DNA of 64,000 nucleotides, from the NCBI RefSeq assembly GCF_900497805.2, contig NW_020954570.1:9394586-9458585 (forward strand), written 5' to 3'. The notes under the pieces were generated by a model. That model was given only the letters and a program-made list of their open reading frames with translations. It had not been told where the DNA came from and ran no database searches. Of this stretch, positions 44,886-56,540 are shown in pieces. Made by a program: the position numbers and the translations under genes. The stretch comes from Vombatus ursinus (taxonomy: Eukaryota > Chordata > Mammalia > Diprotodontia > Vombatidae). How positions within the stretch are numbered: position 1 is the first letter of the stretch; each line of letters starts with the position of its first letter.

Positions 44886-45195
44886 ATATGAAGACTTACA
44901 TGAACTGATGTAAGGTAGAATTAATATAACTAGGAGAAAATTTATACAATAGCAATGTTATAAAGACAAATATCTTTGAAAGAATTAGGGACTTTGATGA
45001 GTGTAGTGATCAATCATGATTTCAGAGAACTAATGATGAAACATGCTAGCCTTCTGATAGATAAAACAAATGTTTTGCTTGACTATACATCTATGTAATG
45101 GGGATTTTGTTTTTCTTTCATTTTCAGTGGGGGAGGGGGTGAAGATGAGAAGGAAAAGAGATGTATTTTTGCTCATTAAAAAATGAAAAATTATC
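44886..45195 (+). mobile_element. L1 copy D, right part (3' UTR)
   Basis: The sequence continues 40765 after the duplicated target site: 'gacttacatgaactgatgta', 'taactaggagaaaatttata', 'actaatgatgaaacatgcta', ending in 'attaaaaaatgaaaaatt'. Confidence 0.85.
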
Positions 45196-48100
45196 ATTGA
45201 AAATTATGACCAAAAAAGAGCCTAGACATTATATATCAAAAAAAAATCATAGAAGAAAATTGTCTAGAGTTCTTAGAACCTGATGGCAAATAGTAAACAG
45301 AATCCATTAAGAGGTAGTTACCTCTTGGGAGTAACTCTATCATAAAACCTCCTATATAGCCAAACACTACAGCCAAAATCCAGGGCTTGTAGGTAAAAAA
45401 AAATACTGCAGGCAGATAAAAATAATGAATTCAAATAGTAAGGAGCCAGAATCAGAATCACACAATTTAGTAATTACAAAAATGAATGAAGGTCCTGGAA
45501 TATGATATTCTAGACAGGAAAAGGAAAAAGAACACTCAAAGAATAAATTATTCAGCAAAACAGTACAATACTACAAGGGAAAAAATGCATTTTTAATGAA
45601 ATAGGGGACTTCTAAACATTCCTAATGAAGAAACCAAGTTTACAAAGACACTTTGAAATATAAACACAGGAGTTAAGTGAAATATAAAAAGGTTAACATG
45701 AATGAGCAATCCTAAAAAGATTAAACATGGATAAACTGTTACATTCTAATATGAAGGGGCGACACACTTATTTGAGGGAACACGTTCTCTCAGAACCCTA
45801 ACATCATTAGGGGATATAGAGGAAGTCTAATAAGACAGAATATCTGGGAGTGTCTTTATTATATTTTAATGATCTTAAAAGATTAATGGAAAGTGACAAA
45901 AAGGAAGAGGAAGAGTTGGGGAAATTATCTTATCTAATTGGGGTGCATAAATAGAAGTCTTATAGATGAGTAGAAGACAAATGAAGAGAATAGGGTATTG
46001 GGAGCATTCATTACCTGAACCTCTCTTTCTCTTGAACTAGTCAACAGATGAAAGAATGCATACACATACATTTGGGTATAGAAATACATTTCACTCAACA
46101 ACAACAACAACAAACCTGAGGGAAAAGAATAAAAGGGAAAGCATAATAAGGGAAGTGATAGTCCTAAGCGGGGGGGGGGGGGACTCTAAGTAGGGTGGAT
46201 CTTAAAGAGGGTTTAACAAAAAAGAAAAGAAAAGAAGGTTTGATTGGCTCTGGGTCAAAAAGAGAAAAGAGAAGGAAACCCAAGGCATATTGAAACAAAC
46301 TTAGAGTACTAGTGTTAAACAAATACATTCTTTCTTACCATCCTCTTCTTTTTAAAGACAGGGTAGGAATTGGTAAGCAGGGAAAATGTAAGAAAATAGG
46401 TTGGAAAGAAATATGCAATGAATAATCTTAACCATAAATGTGAATGGGATTATTTGTTGTTGAGTTGCTTTAGTTGTGTTTAACTCTTTGTGACCCCATT
46501 TGGGGTTTTCTTGGCAGAGATACTGGAGTGGTTTGCCATTTCCTTCTCTAGTTCACATTACAGAAGAAAAAATAAACTAAGGCAAACATGGTTAAGTGAC
46601 TTGCTGAAGGTCACGTAGTTAGTAAGTGTCTGAGGCCAGATTTGAATTCAGGAAGATGAGTCTTTCTGACTCCAGACATGATACTCTATCCATTGTTCCA
46701 TCTAGCTGTTCAATGGAATTAACTTAACCATAAAACAGAAGAGAGTAACAGAATGAATTAGAAACCATAATTCAATAGTATGCTGTTTAGAAGAAGGACA
46801 GATACATCATAAGGATACAGAGGGATAAAATAAAGTCCTGAACCGCTATCTTTTACAATTTTGTTGAAAAAAGGAAGGGATGGCATCGATGATCTGAGAA
46901 AAGGTAACAGCAAAAATAGGCCTAATTAAAAGATGAGAAAACTACATTTTGCTGAAATGTAACATAAATAATTACTTACTATCAGGAGTAAATATATATT
47001 CACCTAACATCTAAATTCTTTAAGGAAAAGATTAAACAATGGAGAAAAAAGTAGCAAAACTAGGATAATGTGGGATGTCAATGTTTTACTTTCAGACCAA
47101 GATAAATCTAAATTAAAACAAGAAAAAAGTTAAGGACCTGAATATAATTTTTAAAAACTTAAATATGATAGACTTCTAGAGATTATTGAAGGTGGATAGA
47201 AAGGAGTATAATAAATTTGTCAGTTGTGCATAGAACATTTATAAAAATTGCTATGCATTAGGGTATAAAATAGTCACAGAAAAAAACCAGAAAAGCAGAG
47301 ATATTAAGCACATATTTTCTGGGCCACAAAACAATAAAAAAATATTCAACAAGTGAGACATGGAAATAATAACAATGTAAATTAATTGGGAAATAAATAA
47401 TTTCATGTGAATCAAAGAAAAACATAGGAACAATCAATACCAATTTCATTAATATTAATAACAATAATTAGAAAACATACCAAAATTTTTGTTATTTAGC
47501 CAAAACAATACTTTGGGTGAAATTCATATCTGTAAATACATTCACCAATTTTTTTTAAAAAAGAGAGACATTACTTCACTGAATTGGGAATACAACCAAA
47601 TTTTTTTTTAAAAAAGAAGAAACTTAGAAAACCAACAGATTAAATATCCACAATTAAATACAATTTAAAATTCTGAAAATTAAAGAAGTGTTTAAGAAAT
47701 TTCAAAGCAAAAAAACTGAATAAGTAAATAAAATTGATAAAGTGTTAGCTAATTTGAATTTAAAAAAGAAAGAAAACTTGTCAGTATGAAATATAAAAAA
47801 AGATGAATTCATAAACAATGAACAAATAAAAGAAATTACAAATGACTATTTCATCCAATTGTGTGCCAATCAAACATAATCTAAATGAAGTAGATGGATA
47901 TTTACAAAAATTTAAGAACCTGGATCAAGAAAAACAGAAATAGAGGGCTTAAAATCTAGTTTACAAAAAAGAAGTGAAGCTATAAATGAGCTCTTATATG
48001 ATCCATGAAAATTCTGAAGGCCTTAAGATGAAAAATGATATCCACCTCCAAAGAACTGAAGGAGTCTGAATGCAGATTGAAGCATACATTTTTAAACTTC

Positions 48101-48325
48101 CTTCCTTTCTTTCTTTTTCAGTCTGTTTTCCTTCACAACATGACTAATGTGGAAATATGTTTTGCATGACTACACATGTATAATGTATATCAAATTGGTT
48201 ACCTTTTCAATGAACAGGGTAGGGAGGAAGGAAAGGAGGGAATTTGGAACTCAAAATTTTAAAAAATGAATGTTAAAAATTGTTTTTATGTGTCATTGGA
48301 AAAATCAAATTATTTAAAAAATAAA
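45196..48325 (+). mobile_element. L1 copy E: ORF1 end to 3' UTR with ORF2 core deleted
   Basis: C-terminal ORF1 (45196-45660, with 'gagcctagacattatatatc' and 'gaacctgatggcaaatagta'), purine-rich spacer (45660-46430), endonuclease and linker (46430-47990), then a jump straight to the 3' UTR ('atgatatccacctccaaaga', 'cataactgactaatgtggaa'-type blocks, 48000-48325). Reverse transcriptase and C-terminus are missing. A MAR1 SINE lies in the endonuclease start. Confidence 0.87.
46452..46712 (-). mobile_element. MAR1-type SINE inside L1 copy E
   Basis: Complement of MAR1: RTE-like tail first ('ttgttgttgagttgctttag', 'tgtttaactctttgtgaccc', 'actggagtggtttgccattt'), then 'ggttaagtgacttgctgaag' and 'gatactctatccattgttcc'. 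The flanks 'aatgggatta' and 'aatggaatta' differ at one base. Confidence 0.92.
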
Positions 48326-49688
48326 GTAGATGCAATCCAAAATGTAAAGAGAAAAAAGAAAAAAGAAAATGGGTGGCAAGATTTCTTATAATGAATTGAA
48401 AGTTAGGCTAAATAATAATTTAATTGTTATTTACTAGCCCTTATTTTTGTCAAATAAATTTAATACTTCAGAGTAAGTATTGATGGAAGAAGTTTTTTTT
48501 TATTATTAATTTTTAGTTATTTAGATGGAACAGTACTACAAACTGGATAGTAGGAGAAATTCAGAAGATGTCCTTTGTAATGTGGGGGCCCTTTCTGTAT
48601 CATCTGCAATGTGAGAACATAGCACATACTTCAGCAGTGTTCAGTAATTCTCTGAGGACTCTGTAAGTTGCCTGCATCATGGAGGAATACTGAGTTGTGT
48701 CTGGTGTTTGCGGTAATGGATTCTTTTCAATGATCACCAATGAATAACTCATTAGAGAGGTTAGGGTTCTGCCCAGGAAACTCAGCTGACTGCTGGTTGA
48801 AAGCATTCAGCTTTTATGGACAATCTGTTATCCAAATTTCTTCAAACTGGTTCTTGAATAACCCTTCTGAGAACCAGTCAGATATATGTGAGTGTGAATG
48901 AGAATTATAAGGCCTCAGGTAGATTTTCCTGGGGTGCAATTTAGATTCTGGATGTTGGTGAAACATTTAGGAAAGCAAGTTACCATTTAGAAATATCTTG
49001 CTTTTGGATATACTAAATGACATTCTTAATGACTAGCAAGAGTTAACAAGCCTCACAAAGGATTTGATTTAGAGTCAGGGAGTAAGGACACACTGGTAGT
49101 TCAATCATAGTGAATAATAAATACAGCCTGGGAGTATGAATGCACTCTCCACACATAACAGGGTTTAGTAAGCTTTTCCAGACCACAAAATACAATGCCT
49201 CACCCAGATAAAAAATGACTGCAGAGATGAGATCATCTTCTCTCTATTTTATTATCTTACCCTTTCTTCAGTAAATGTAAACCACTGATGTATTTCCCTC
49301 TGCATGCAGGACTGTGCCAATAGCTTATCAATTATGTCACTATTTCTCACATCTCATGTCCTACATTCTCTTGTGACTTAGTAGTTTTGAAAAAATCACC
49401 TCCTAGATATACAGAGCCCCAAATCCCTTCCCTCTTCAGTGAGAGTTTTAAGAAAACATAATTAGTTTATACTGGTTCTAGTAATGATAGGTTCCAGATT
49501 CAGAACAAGAGATTCTCAAATCATGTGATATACATGTATATAGGCTTTTAAATATTTAAATGGTTCTGTGATCTAAATTCCTTCCAAAATGCAGCTTGCA
49601 ACCTATCCATTCTGGTCTATGCTATGTGACTCATGTCCTTGTCTTCTCATAGGTTTTTCATAGAGATTCCTTTCAAAATGTCCAATGC
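48326..49688. other. Sequence with few recognisable repeats
   Basis: About 1.36 kb without a recognised family. A 68-codon minus-strand frame at 48600-48806 has no known motif. The sequence near 49690 begins with a run of C (49699-49708). Confidence 0.45.
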
Positions 49689-49708
49689 CTTCTTCACTTC
49701 CCCCCCCC

Positions 49709-49838
49709 CGCCAGAAAGTTGAGGTGACTTGCCTAAGATTACACAAATAAACACATATGTACCAAAATTGGAATTCAAACTCATGTCTTTTGAAGCCAGA
49801 TTGGTTCTCAATTCCTTTACAACATAGCTGTCTCCTGA
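49709..49838 (-). repeat. MIR/MAR1-type fragment
   Basis: 'gaggtgacttgcctaagatt', 'acacaaataaacacatatgt', 'gaattcaaactcatgtcttt' and 'tcaattcctttacaacatag' match the complement of a SINE core. Confidence 0.65.
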
Positions 49839-51159
49839 ACCCAATTTAGTTCAGTATTTTCATAAGGAGTTATCCTAGCAGATCTTATCTCTGATGAGAT
49901 TATAGCATGAGATGGGACATTTCTCTTCTCCTTTGTGATCCAGAAAAGGTAATGACAAAGGCAAAAGTCATATTTTATCTTTTATTTTTTTACACATTTA
50001 AAAATTCATAAATTGTTACCTCATTAGAAAAGAAATTAATTTAAAGGATTTCTGGTTACCAAACTTTTAAAAATAGTGAGTGACATAAAACGTCAAGTAG
50101 TTGATTTTAAAGCAAAGAGTAGACTGAGAAAGAATTCAATAATTCTTGAAGGAACTCTGATGAGAATCCTTCATTTTATTCAAATTATAACCATTATTGT
50201 CCCTCAGAATGTTGCCAGTCTCCTCCATGAGTCATTACCCTGTTTTCTGGGAAAGGAGAATTTTGACTCATTGGGCTCTCTCTGATGAAGAGGAAATAAG
50301 AAAATTGCAACTACTTTTTTTTAAAACTAGCCATATACCAAATATAGCAAGCAGGTGGATGCTAAATCAGGCTTTCACCTTTAATTAAGACAAGAGGGGC
50401 TGAGATATATGACTTCATTCTTTGTAAATAAATACTCCTGATCAAAAAGTCATCTTTTAAAGCTAATTTAAATAGATATCCATTTTAATTAAGGTGAATA
50501 TGAAATATGAAAATGACTTCCCCTATTTCCTCCCCCTCCCTTTTGGGTTTCACTACTGCCACTTAAATACTTTCCCAAGGTATATGGGAAACCAGTATCT
50601 GGCAAATCCTTCGTCAAAGCTGAGATGCCAGCTCTAGGGCCATTGTGTTCCCATCACCTTCCAGAGATGAAGCAGGGCAGTAAGGAAGATGAAATTCTGA
50701 TTAATGGGGTATGGCAGTTTAATAATTTATTAAAGCTCCCTTAATTAAAAATCTACCTGACTCTGCTCTGTGGAGGAAGTGTACACTCCCTAATAGAATT
50801 GAAACTATAATTAGAAGGACTCAGAAAAGTTTGAAGTTTGAAGTTTTACAAAGCACATTATTGGAAAAAATATTTTGCTCATGGTCTTATCAAATTTTCT
50901 CAGAAATCTTGAGACACATTTCTTGAAATGATAGTACTGTCTATCTGGGAAAGGACCTAACGAGAAGCCATTTAGCAGTTTACTAACAATGAAATAAAGC
51001 CTCTGCCTGACATTACTAAATAGAAAAACCAACAATGAAAACCAAACAAAAATCATCTGGCTGTGAGCAGAGACCTAAAGATTAAAAAAAAACTCTTTCC
51101 TGTGCCAAAAACAATACTGGAAGACAGTCTTCTCCCTCTTCTATCCCTCATCACTACAC
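49839..51159. other. Repeat-poor stretch with homeodomain-type site cluster
   Basis: About 1.3 kb with no recognised repeat. Between 50370 and 50815 the sequence is dense in TAAT/ATTA cores, including 'ctttaattaagaca', 'cattttaattaaggtg' and 'cccttaattaaaaatc'. This could be a regulatory element, but the base composition alone favours such cores. Confidence 0.35.
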
Positions 51160-51625
51160 ACAGAATCGCAGAATTTTAGATGCAGAAGAGACCTCAACAG
51201 AATACCTGAAGTTCAACCTTACCTAAAGGAAAAATCTACTAAAATGTATCCAACAAGGGTTATCCTGTCTCTACTTGAACACTTCCAATGGGGGAACTCA
51301 ACCTATCAAGGCAACCTACTTTGGAGCAGCTCTAATTGTTAAGAAGCTTTTCCTTACATGATGTACAACTTCCAACAATTCCTTCTGTTTCTGCCCTCTG
51401 GGGGTAAAGAGAACAAATCCAATCCTTCCTCTTTATCTTTTTCCCTTTAGAATATAAGCCTCTTGAGAGCAGGAATTGTCTTTCTTTTTGTTAGTATTTA
51501 TAGCTCCAGTGCTTAGCCCAGTGCTTGGAGCATACTAAGCGCTTAATTACATAGCAGCCCTTCAAGTTCTTGTAGACAGTTATCATGTACGTGAAATCTT
51601 CTCTTCTCCCACCTAAACATTTCTA
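51160..51625 (-). mobile_element. L3/CR1-type LINE fragment, split by an L2 tail
   Basis: Antisense L3/CR1: 'cacttccaatgggggaactc', 'ttggagcagctctaattgtt', 'tctgccctctgggggtaaag'. It resumes after 51547 with 'cagcccttcaagttcttgta', 'gacagttatcatgtacgtga' and 'tcttctcttctcccacctaa'. The two sides join in consensus order. Confidence 0.88.
51436..51547 (+). mobile_element. L2 3' end inside the L3/CR1 fragment
   Basis: 'aatataagcctcttgagagc', 'aggaattgtctttctttttg' and 'cagtgcttggagcatactaa' are the sense L2 tail. The surrounding L3 sequence is continuous without it, so it inserted into L3. Confidence 0.85.
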
Positions 51626-51879
51626 GCTTTTAAAATTTTTAACCAACAGCCATATGGTGTAAACTCAAGACACTTCACCATCCTAGTTTCCTTTTTCTAG
51701 ATGCTTTCTCTCACTTTTCCTTTAACTGAAGGCTTCAAAGTAAGAAAGGATGGGGGAAGGAGACTTGCTAGTTCTATTCTCCAAGTTATATAAAGAAGGA
51801 AAACTACCTGGAACACTGACAAACTAAGAGCAGACAACATGCAAGAAAGAAGTAAAATCCATGGTGTCTTGTCTACACA

Positions 51880-52700
51880 CAAATTCCCATCGTTTACGCA
51901 ACAAACAAGAAGAACTAGAGGTCCTTCTTAACACAAGGGGGCAATTGTGACCTCATAGGTATCATTGAAACTTGGTGGAATGAATCTCATGATACCTTAT
52001 TTAAAAAATAGGATAGATAAAAAGGTGTAGAATGGGGTAGCATATGACATTAAGAAGGTACATGCATATGAGTATATCCAAAAGCTAGAAAAGGGAAGCA
52101 TTAAAGAAAGCATTTGGGTAAAGTTCAAAGAATGGAGAAACAAAAAAAGTATACTGTCATTGGAGTATATTACATATCAACTGGACCGAAAGAAAATAAT
52201 GAGGAGTTTAGGAAACATAATGAGGCAAGGAGATATGATATAGTAGTGATGGGGGATTTTAATTATCCAGACATCTCAAAACACTTTACCAAAATAAGAA
52301 CATCTAATGACTTCTTGACAGGTGTGAGTGATAACTTCATTCTTAAAAGGCAGAGGAGTCAACAAGGCAAGATTCCATTCTGGAACTGATTCTATATAAC
52401 AGAAGGAAGTAGTTGCTAGGGTGGAAATGATGGGAACCCTGTGGAAAAGTGACCACGTCACTGTAAATTTTGTGATAGAGGAGAGGAAATCTGGGTATAT
52501 TTTAACATGCTTCCTAGATTTTGGAATAGCAAATTTCAGAGAGTTCAGAGAAAAGATAGATAGGATCCCATAGACTAAACTGCCTCAGGAAATGTCAGCC
52601 CAGGAGGGATGGAAGATGTGCAAGATTGAAATTCTGAAACAGGGAAACAATTCTAATGAAAAGAGGGGAAATGGATTTGTTAGAAGAAACTAATATAGAT
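51880..52700 (+). mobile_element. L3/CR1-type LINE, endonuclease region
   Basis: Sense CR1-clade endonuclease. IIETWW is near 51957, VIGVYY near 52159, and DIVVMGDFNYPDI at 52237-52275, the box with the catalytic GDFN. 'aaaagtgaccacgtcactgt' near 52444 corresponds to the SDH catalytic triplet. Several breaks. Confidence 0.88.
52114..52389 (+). pseudogene. CR1-type endonuclease fragment
   Basis: An open 92-codon piece of an exonuclease-endonuclease-phosphatase fold. It contains YTVIGVYY (central beta strand), then YDIVVMGDFNYPDI, the conserved GDFN metal/substrate loop of non-LTR retrotransposon endonucleases. The usual endonuclease is about 230 residues, so this is the middle third. It would have nicked target DNA. 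The copy is an ancient relic. Confidence 0.82.
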
Positions 52701-52834
52701 GCACAGGCTTTGACCTTCACTCAAAGATCTGTCACACTTTCCTTTTCTAGTTCCTGGATTTCCTTACATGAGTATGCCTTCTTAATATTCTACGCTACTG
52801 CACTTCACCTCTTGCCTCTTACCTATCCTATTTC

Positions 52835-52995
52835 TTTTTAACAAAGTGTATCCATTCAGAGTCATAGTCTTGTCATGGGTTTCCTCCCACCAAGTCTCAG
52901 TGATATCTTTGAGGTCAAACCCATTTTGTGCTAGGACCTTTAGTTCCTCTTGTTGGTTGCCTAAACTTTTGACATCAAATATGGAAGATCATTTT
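52835..52995 (-). mobile_element. L3/CR1-type endonuclease fragment (minus)
   Basis: The minus strand reads QEELKVLAQNGFDL, then ITETWWEETHD, the start of the CR1-type endonuclease. It lies tail to tail with the plus-strand copy that ends at about 52700. Confidence 0.82.
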
Positions 52996-53174
52996 TCACA
53001 TTTTTTTTCTTTTTTTTTTTCTCTCCAGTGTCTCTTGAGCTTACAAACCTATTCAGGTGTCTCTAATCCCCCCAAAAAAGCTCTTTCTTCATTCTTTCCA
53101 AACCATTTCAAATCCCAATCTATTTCTTTCTCCCTAACCCTAACCTCTTGCAGTTTATTTATGTCCCTAAACTT
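52996..53174. repeat. T/C-rich low-complexity sequence
   Basis: Poly-T and CCTAACCC-type pyrimidine runs between the L3 and L2 fragments. Confidence 0.5.
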
Positions 53175-53758
53175 AGTCAGCCAGTTAATCAGGAAACATT
53201 TTTGTGCACTTACTAACAGTGGCTATATAAAGAAAGAGAAAAACACAGAGTTTCTTCTCTTCAAAAGCCCACATTTTAATAGAGAAGAAAATATGTGAAT
53301 AACCAAGTACATGCAAAATATATATAGCATTAATGGAAGGTAGAGGGAATGGAATTAGCTGGGACACTATGGGGAGGAAAGGAGAATGCCTCCTGCCCAA
53401 GGTGGGATTTGAGTAAGTCTTGAAGGAAACTAGGGAAGCTAGAAGTCTGAAGTAAGGAAGAAGGGAATTCAAAGCATTGAGGGTAATCAAAGGCGAAATT
53501 CAAAGGCACAAAGTTGGGAGATGGAATGTTGTGTGTTAGCAACAGCAAGTAGGTCAATGTACTTGGATTGTAGAGTGTGTGATAATAAAGTGTAAGAAGA
53601 CTGAAAAGGGAGAAAGGGACCAGGGTATGAAGGACTTTAAAAGCCAAATACAGGATTTATATTTGATGCTGGAAGTAAAAGGAGCCACTGGAGTTTACTG
53701 AGTATGTATGCCTGGAGGGGTTAAGGGAATAACATGACCAGAACTGTGCTTCAGGAAG
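53175..53758 (-). mobile_element. L2 fragment 1 of 2 in tandem
   Basis: Antisense L2: 'cacttactaacagtggctat', 'tgcctcctgcccaaggtggg', 'gagtaagtcttgaaggaaac', 'gaaggactttaaaagccaaa', 'ggagccactggagtttactg'. It ends where a second copy starts again from the L2 3' end. Confidence 0.87.
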
Positions 53759-53909
53759 TCAAGCATTTATTAAGCACTTAGCCTGTGCCAAGAGCCATGC
53801 TAAGAACTGGGGATCCAAGGAAGGGAAAAAAGACCATTTGTGATCTTAAAGATTTTAAATCCTGTTCTGATGGAGAAGACAACATGTAAACCACATGTTG
53901 GTGGGTGTT

Positions 53910-53953
<44 letters not shown>

Positions 53954-53987
53954 AGAGAGAGAGACAGAGACAGAGAGAAAGAGAGAT

Positions 53988-54022
<35 letters not shown>

Positions 54023-54960
54023 GATTGGAAATCTTAGATGTGAAGGTATCAGCACCTAGGAACCTAGAAAGGCCTCCTAGAGTAGATGGGATTTGGGCTG
54101 AATTTTGAAGGATATCAGGAAAACCACGAAGCAAAAGTAAGGAAGGAGAGCATTGCAGACTTGAGGAACAGCTCCAAAGTCATGGAGATGGGAGATGGAG
54201 TGTCATGTCCAGAACTGAAAGCAGACCAGTGCTGCTATAATGGAGAGTCTAGCAAAAGAGACTATAAGGTAGAAAAGGGCTAGTTATGAAGGGCTTTGAA
54301 TGCCAGACAATATACTTGTTTATACCTCATTCTGAAGGTGATAAAGAGCCACTAGAGATTAGTAAGCAGTTAGTGACACAGTCAGACTTACATTTTAGAA
54401 AAAATCATCTTGGCAGCTGAGTGGAGAATAGGCTGGAATAGGTAAAGACTTGAGGCAGAGAGAACAGTTACAAGGCTATTGTACTCATCTAGGTAAGAGA
54501 TGATGAGGACTTGAACTAGAACTATTGCTAAATGAGTGGAGAGAAGGGGATACAAAAAAATGTAGAAATAACAAGATTTGATAACTGATTGCATATGTAG
54601 GGTGAGTGAGAGTGAAGAGTGGAAGATGCAAACTGGGTAAATGAGTATAGTGGTGCCTTCAATAGTAACAGAGAAGGTGGGATTGCAGATAATTTTAGCA
54701 AAAAAAAATAATGTATTATATTTTAGAAATGTTGAATTTGAGATTCACAGAAGACACCCAGTTCAAGATGTCTAAGAGACAACTGATGATATCAACTCTA
54801 GAGTTCAGGAGATAGCTTAGAGCTAGATGTGAGTTATCTGCATAGAGATGAGATAATATAAAGGGAAAAAAAGAGGATACAGGGCAGCATCTTGGAGAAC
54901 ATGGTCACTGTGGTGAATGGGAAAACGAATTAATTAGGGAGATGTAAAGTGACTGCCTCG
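53759..54960 (-). mobile_element. L2 fragment 2 of 2, long
   Basis: Antisense L2 from the 3' end ('gcatttattaagcacttagc') through the C-terminus to the RT palm. Landmarks are 'ctagttatgaagggctttga', 'gagccactagagattagtaa', 'ttggcagctgagtggagaat', 'gatgatgaggacttgaacta' and 'atctgcatagagatgagata'. It is interrupted by the microsatellite at 53912-54024. On the minus strand 54388-54594 reads VLVQVLIISYLDEYNSL and ends HSAAKMIF, the L2 RT C-terminal motif. Confidence 0.9.
53912..54024. repeat. Compound (TG)n(GA)n microsatellite
   Basis: About 20 TG units followed by about 70 bp of GAGA/CAGA units. Long frames read through it on both strands are artefacts. Confidence 0.95.
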
Positions 54961-55139
54961 ATATATCAAGAGTTGAGGAACAAATTTGTAGTGCATGTTT
55001 CTAAGATTTTTTTGTTCTAGCTTTGTTCAGTAGTACATGAATAGAAACAAAAAATGTAGATAGTGGGAGTAATCCAAGACTAGGTTTTAGCAAAGCATAA
55101 TCAGTGATATAACAAGGAGGCAAGGAATTAGTTTAGAAA

Positions 55140-56245
55140 ATAGTGGCTTTTTTCTTTCATATCCTCCATATGCACAAGTTATCCCATTCTGCCCCATCTC
55201 CTCCAGTTGATTGCCCCCTCTATCACCCTTTCTCATTATTTATTTTTATTTATTTCTTTTTCTTCATCTCTCTGTAGCCTTTGACTACAGAAGATCACCC
55301 TCTTCTCCTTGATACTCTCTTCTCTCTATAATTTTCATGACACTACTCAGTCTAATTCTTCTCCTTTCTGCCTATTTCAACTCAGTGTCATTTACTAGAT
55401 CTTCATTCAGGTCATATTCACTAACAAAGATTCTCCCCATCCTCCTCCCCAAAGCTGTCACTTGGGTTCTCTTCTTTTTTCTTTCAATATTATTTCACTT
55501 GGTGATCTCATTAGCTCCCATGGATTCAATTATCGCCTCTACGCTAATGATTCTCAGATCTACATATCCTGCCCAACTTTTGGACTCATATCTTCAGCTC
55601 CCTACTGGACATTGCAAACTGAATGTCTTGTAGACATGTAAACTCAACTTGTCCAAAAATAAATTCATTACTTTTCCCCCTCCACCCTAAGCATCCCCTT
55701 CTTAGTCAAGGACACCACCATCCTCCCAGTTACCCAGGCTCACAACCTAAACATCACTCTCAATTCCTCACTTCTCTCACACCCCACATCTAATCTGTTA
55801 CCAAGTCTTGTCAGGTCTATCTTTGTAACATCCCTCTGTATACCTCCTTCTGTCCTTTGACACTACTACGACCCTGATGTAGGCACTCATCACCTCATCC
55901 CTGAACTAGCCTGCTGATTGATCCCCCTGCCACAAGTCTATCACCACTCCAGTCGATCCTCCACTCAGTTGTCAAATCAATCTCCTTAAAGTATATGTCT
56001 GACCAGAGCACTCATCCTACTCAATAAATCCTAGTAGCTCCCTATTAGCTCCAGGATCAAATATAAATAGGAAGTACAATATAAAATCTTCTTTGTGACT
56101 TTTAAAATCCTTTATAATCTGCCTCATTTTATTTTTCCAGTCTCCTTATACCTTAACCCAAGTAGTCTGTGATCTAGTGATACTGACCTTGTTTTTCTTC
56201 GAACATATCACTCCATTTCCTGACTCTGGCCATAATCATTGTCAT
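55140..56245 (+). mobile_element. L2 fragment (RT region), sense
   Basis: Sense L2 ORF2: 'gcctttgactacagaagatc', 'ggtgatctcattagctccca', 'ctacgctaatgattctcaga' (the YADD box as YAND), 'caccaccatcctcccagtta', 'gatcctccactcagttgtca'. It ends at 'tttcctgactctggcc'. It faces the antisense copy ending at 54960 and covers overlapping consensus positions. Confidence 0.9.
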
Positions 56246-56540
56246 CTTCTTTTTCCAACCAGGATTCAGTGACTTGCCCAGAGTTACACATTGGTGGTGG
56301 TGGTGGGGTGGAATTGGAACCCCAGGGAGCATCTGGCGCCTGGAGGATTGTGAGGGAGTGTGTACGGGGAGATCTTCAGTAAAATGTTGGGGGGAAAAAT
56401 CAACTACAGAGGGTATAGAGCGATTGGCTGTATAATCAGGGATGTAGTGAGGGAGGGATCCTAGCATAGGGCAGTGTGCTTTTTGACACCTGCAATAATT
56501 AGCATTGTTTTGATAGTAAGGCATAATGAAAAAGAGGAAT
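56246..56540 (-). CDS. Unidentified open frame of up to 116 codons
   Basis: On the minus strand 56524-56174 is open for 116 codons. The last part overlaps L2 in antisense, and a short MIR-like word ('gtgacttgcccagagttac') lies near 56270, so only about 56300-56524 is unexplained. That part is GC-richer and encodes NNANYCRCQKAHCPMLG and DYTANRSIPSVVDFSPQHF. The two cysteine pairs do not fit a domain I know. It could be a worn gene piece, a fragment of a viral relic, or chance. Confidence 0.2.

Noticed and set aside
48600-48806. 68-codon minus-strand frame
   Set aside because: No motif, no splice borders that fit, and the length is within chance expectation.
53778-54134. 118-codon minus-strand frame and a 67-codon plus-strand frame over the same place
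   Set aside because: Both are read through the (TG)n(GA)n microsatellite and contain only repeated residues. The flanks are L2.
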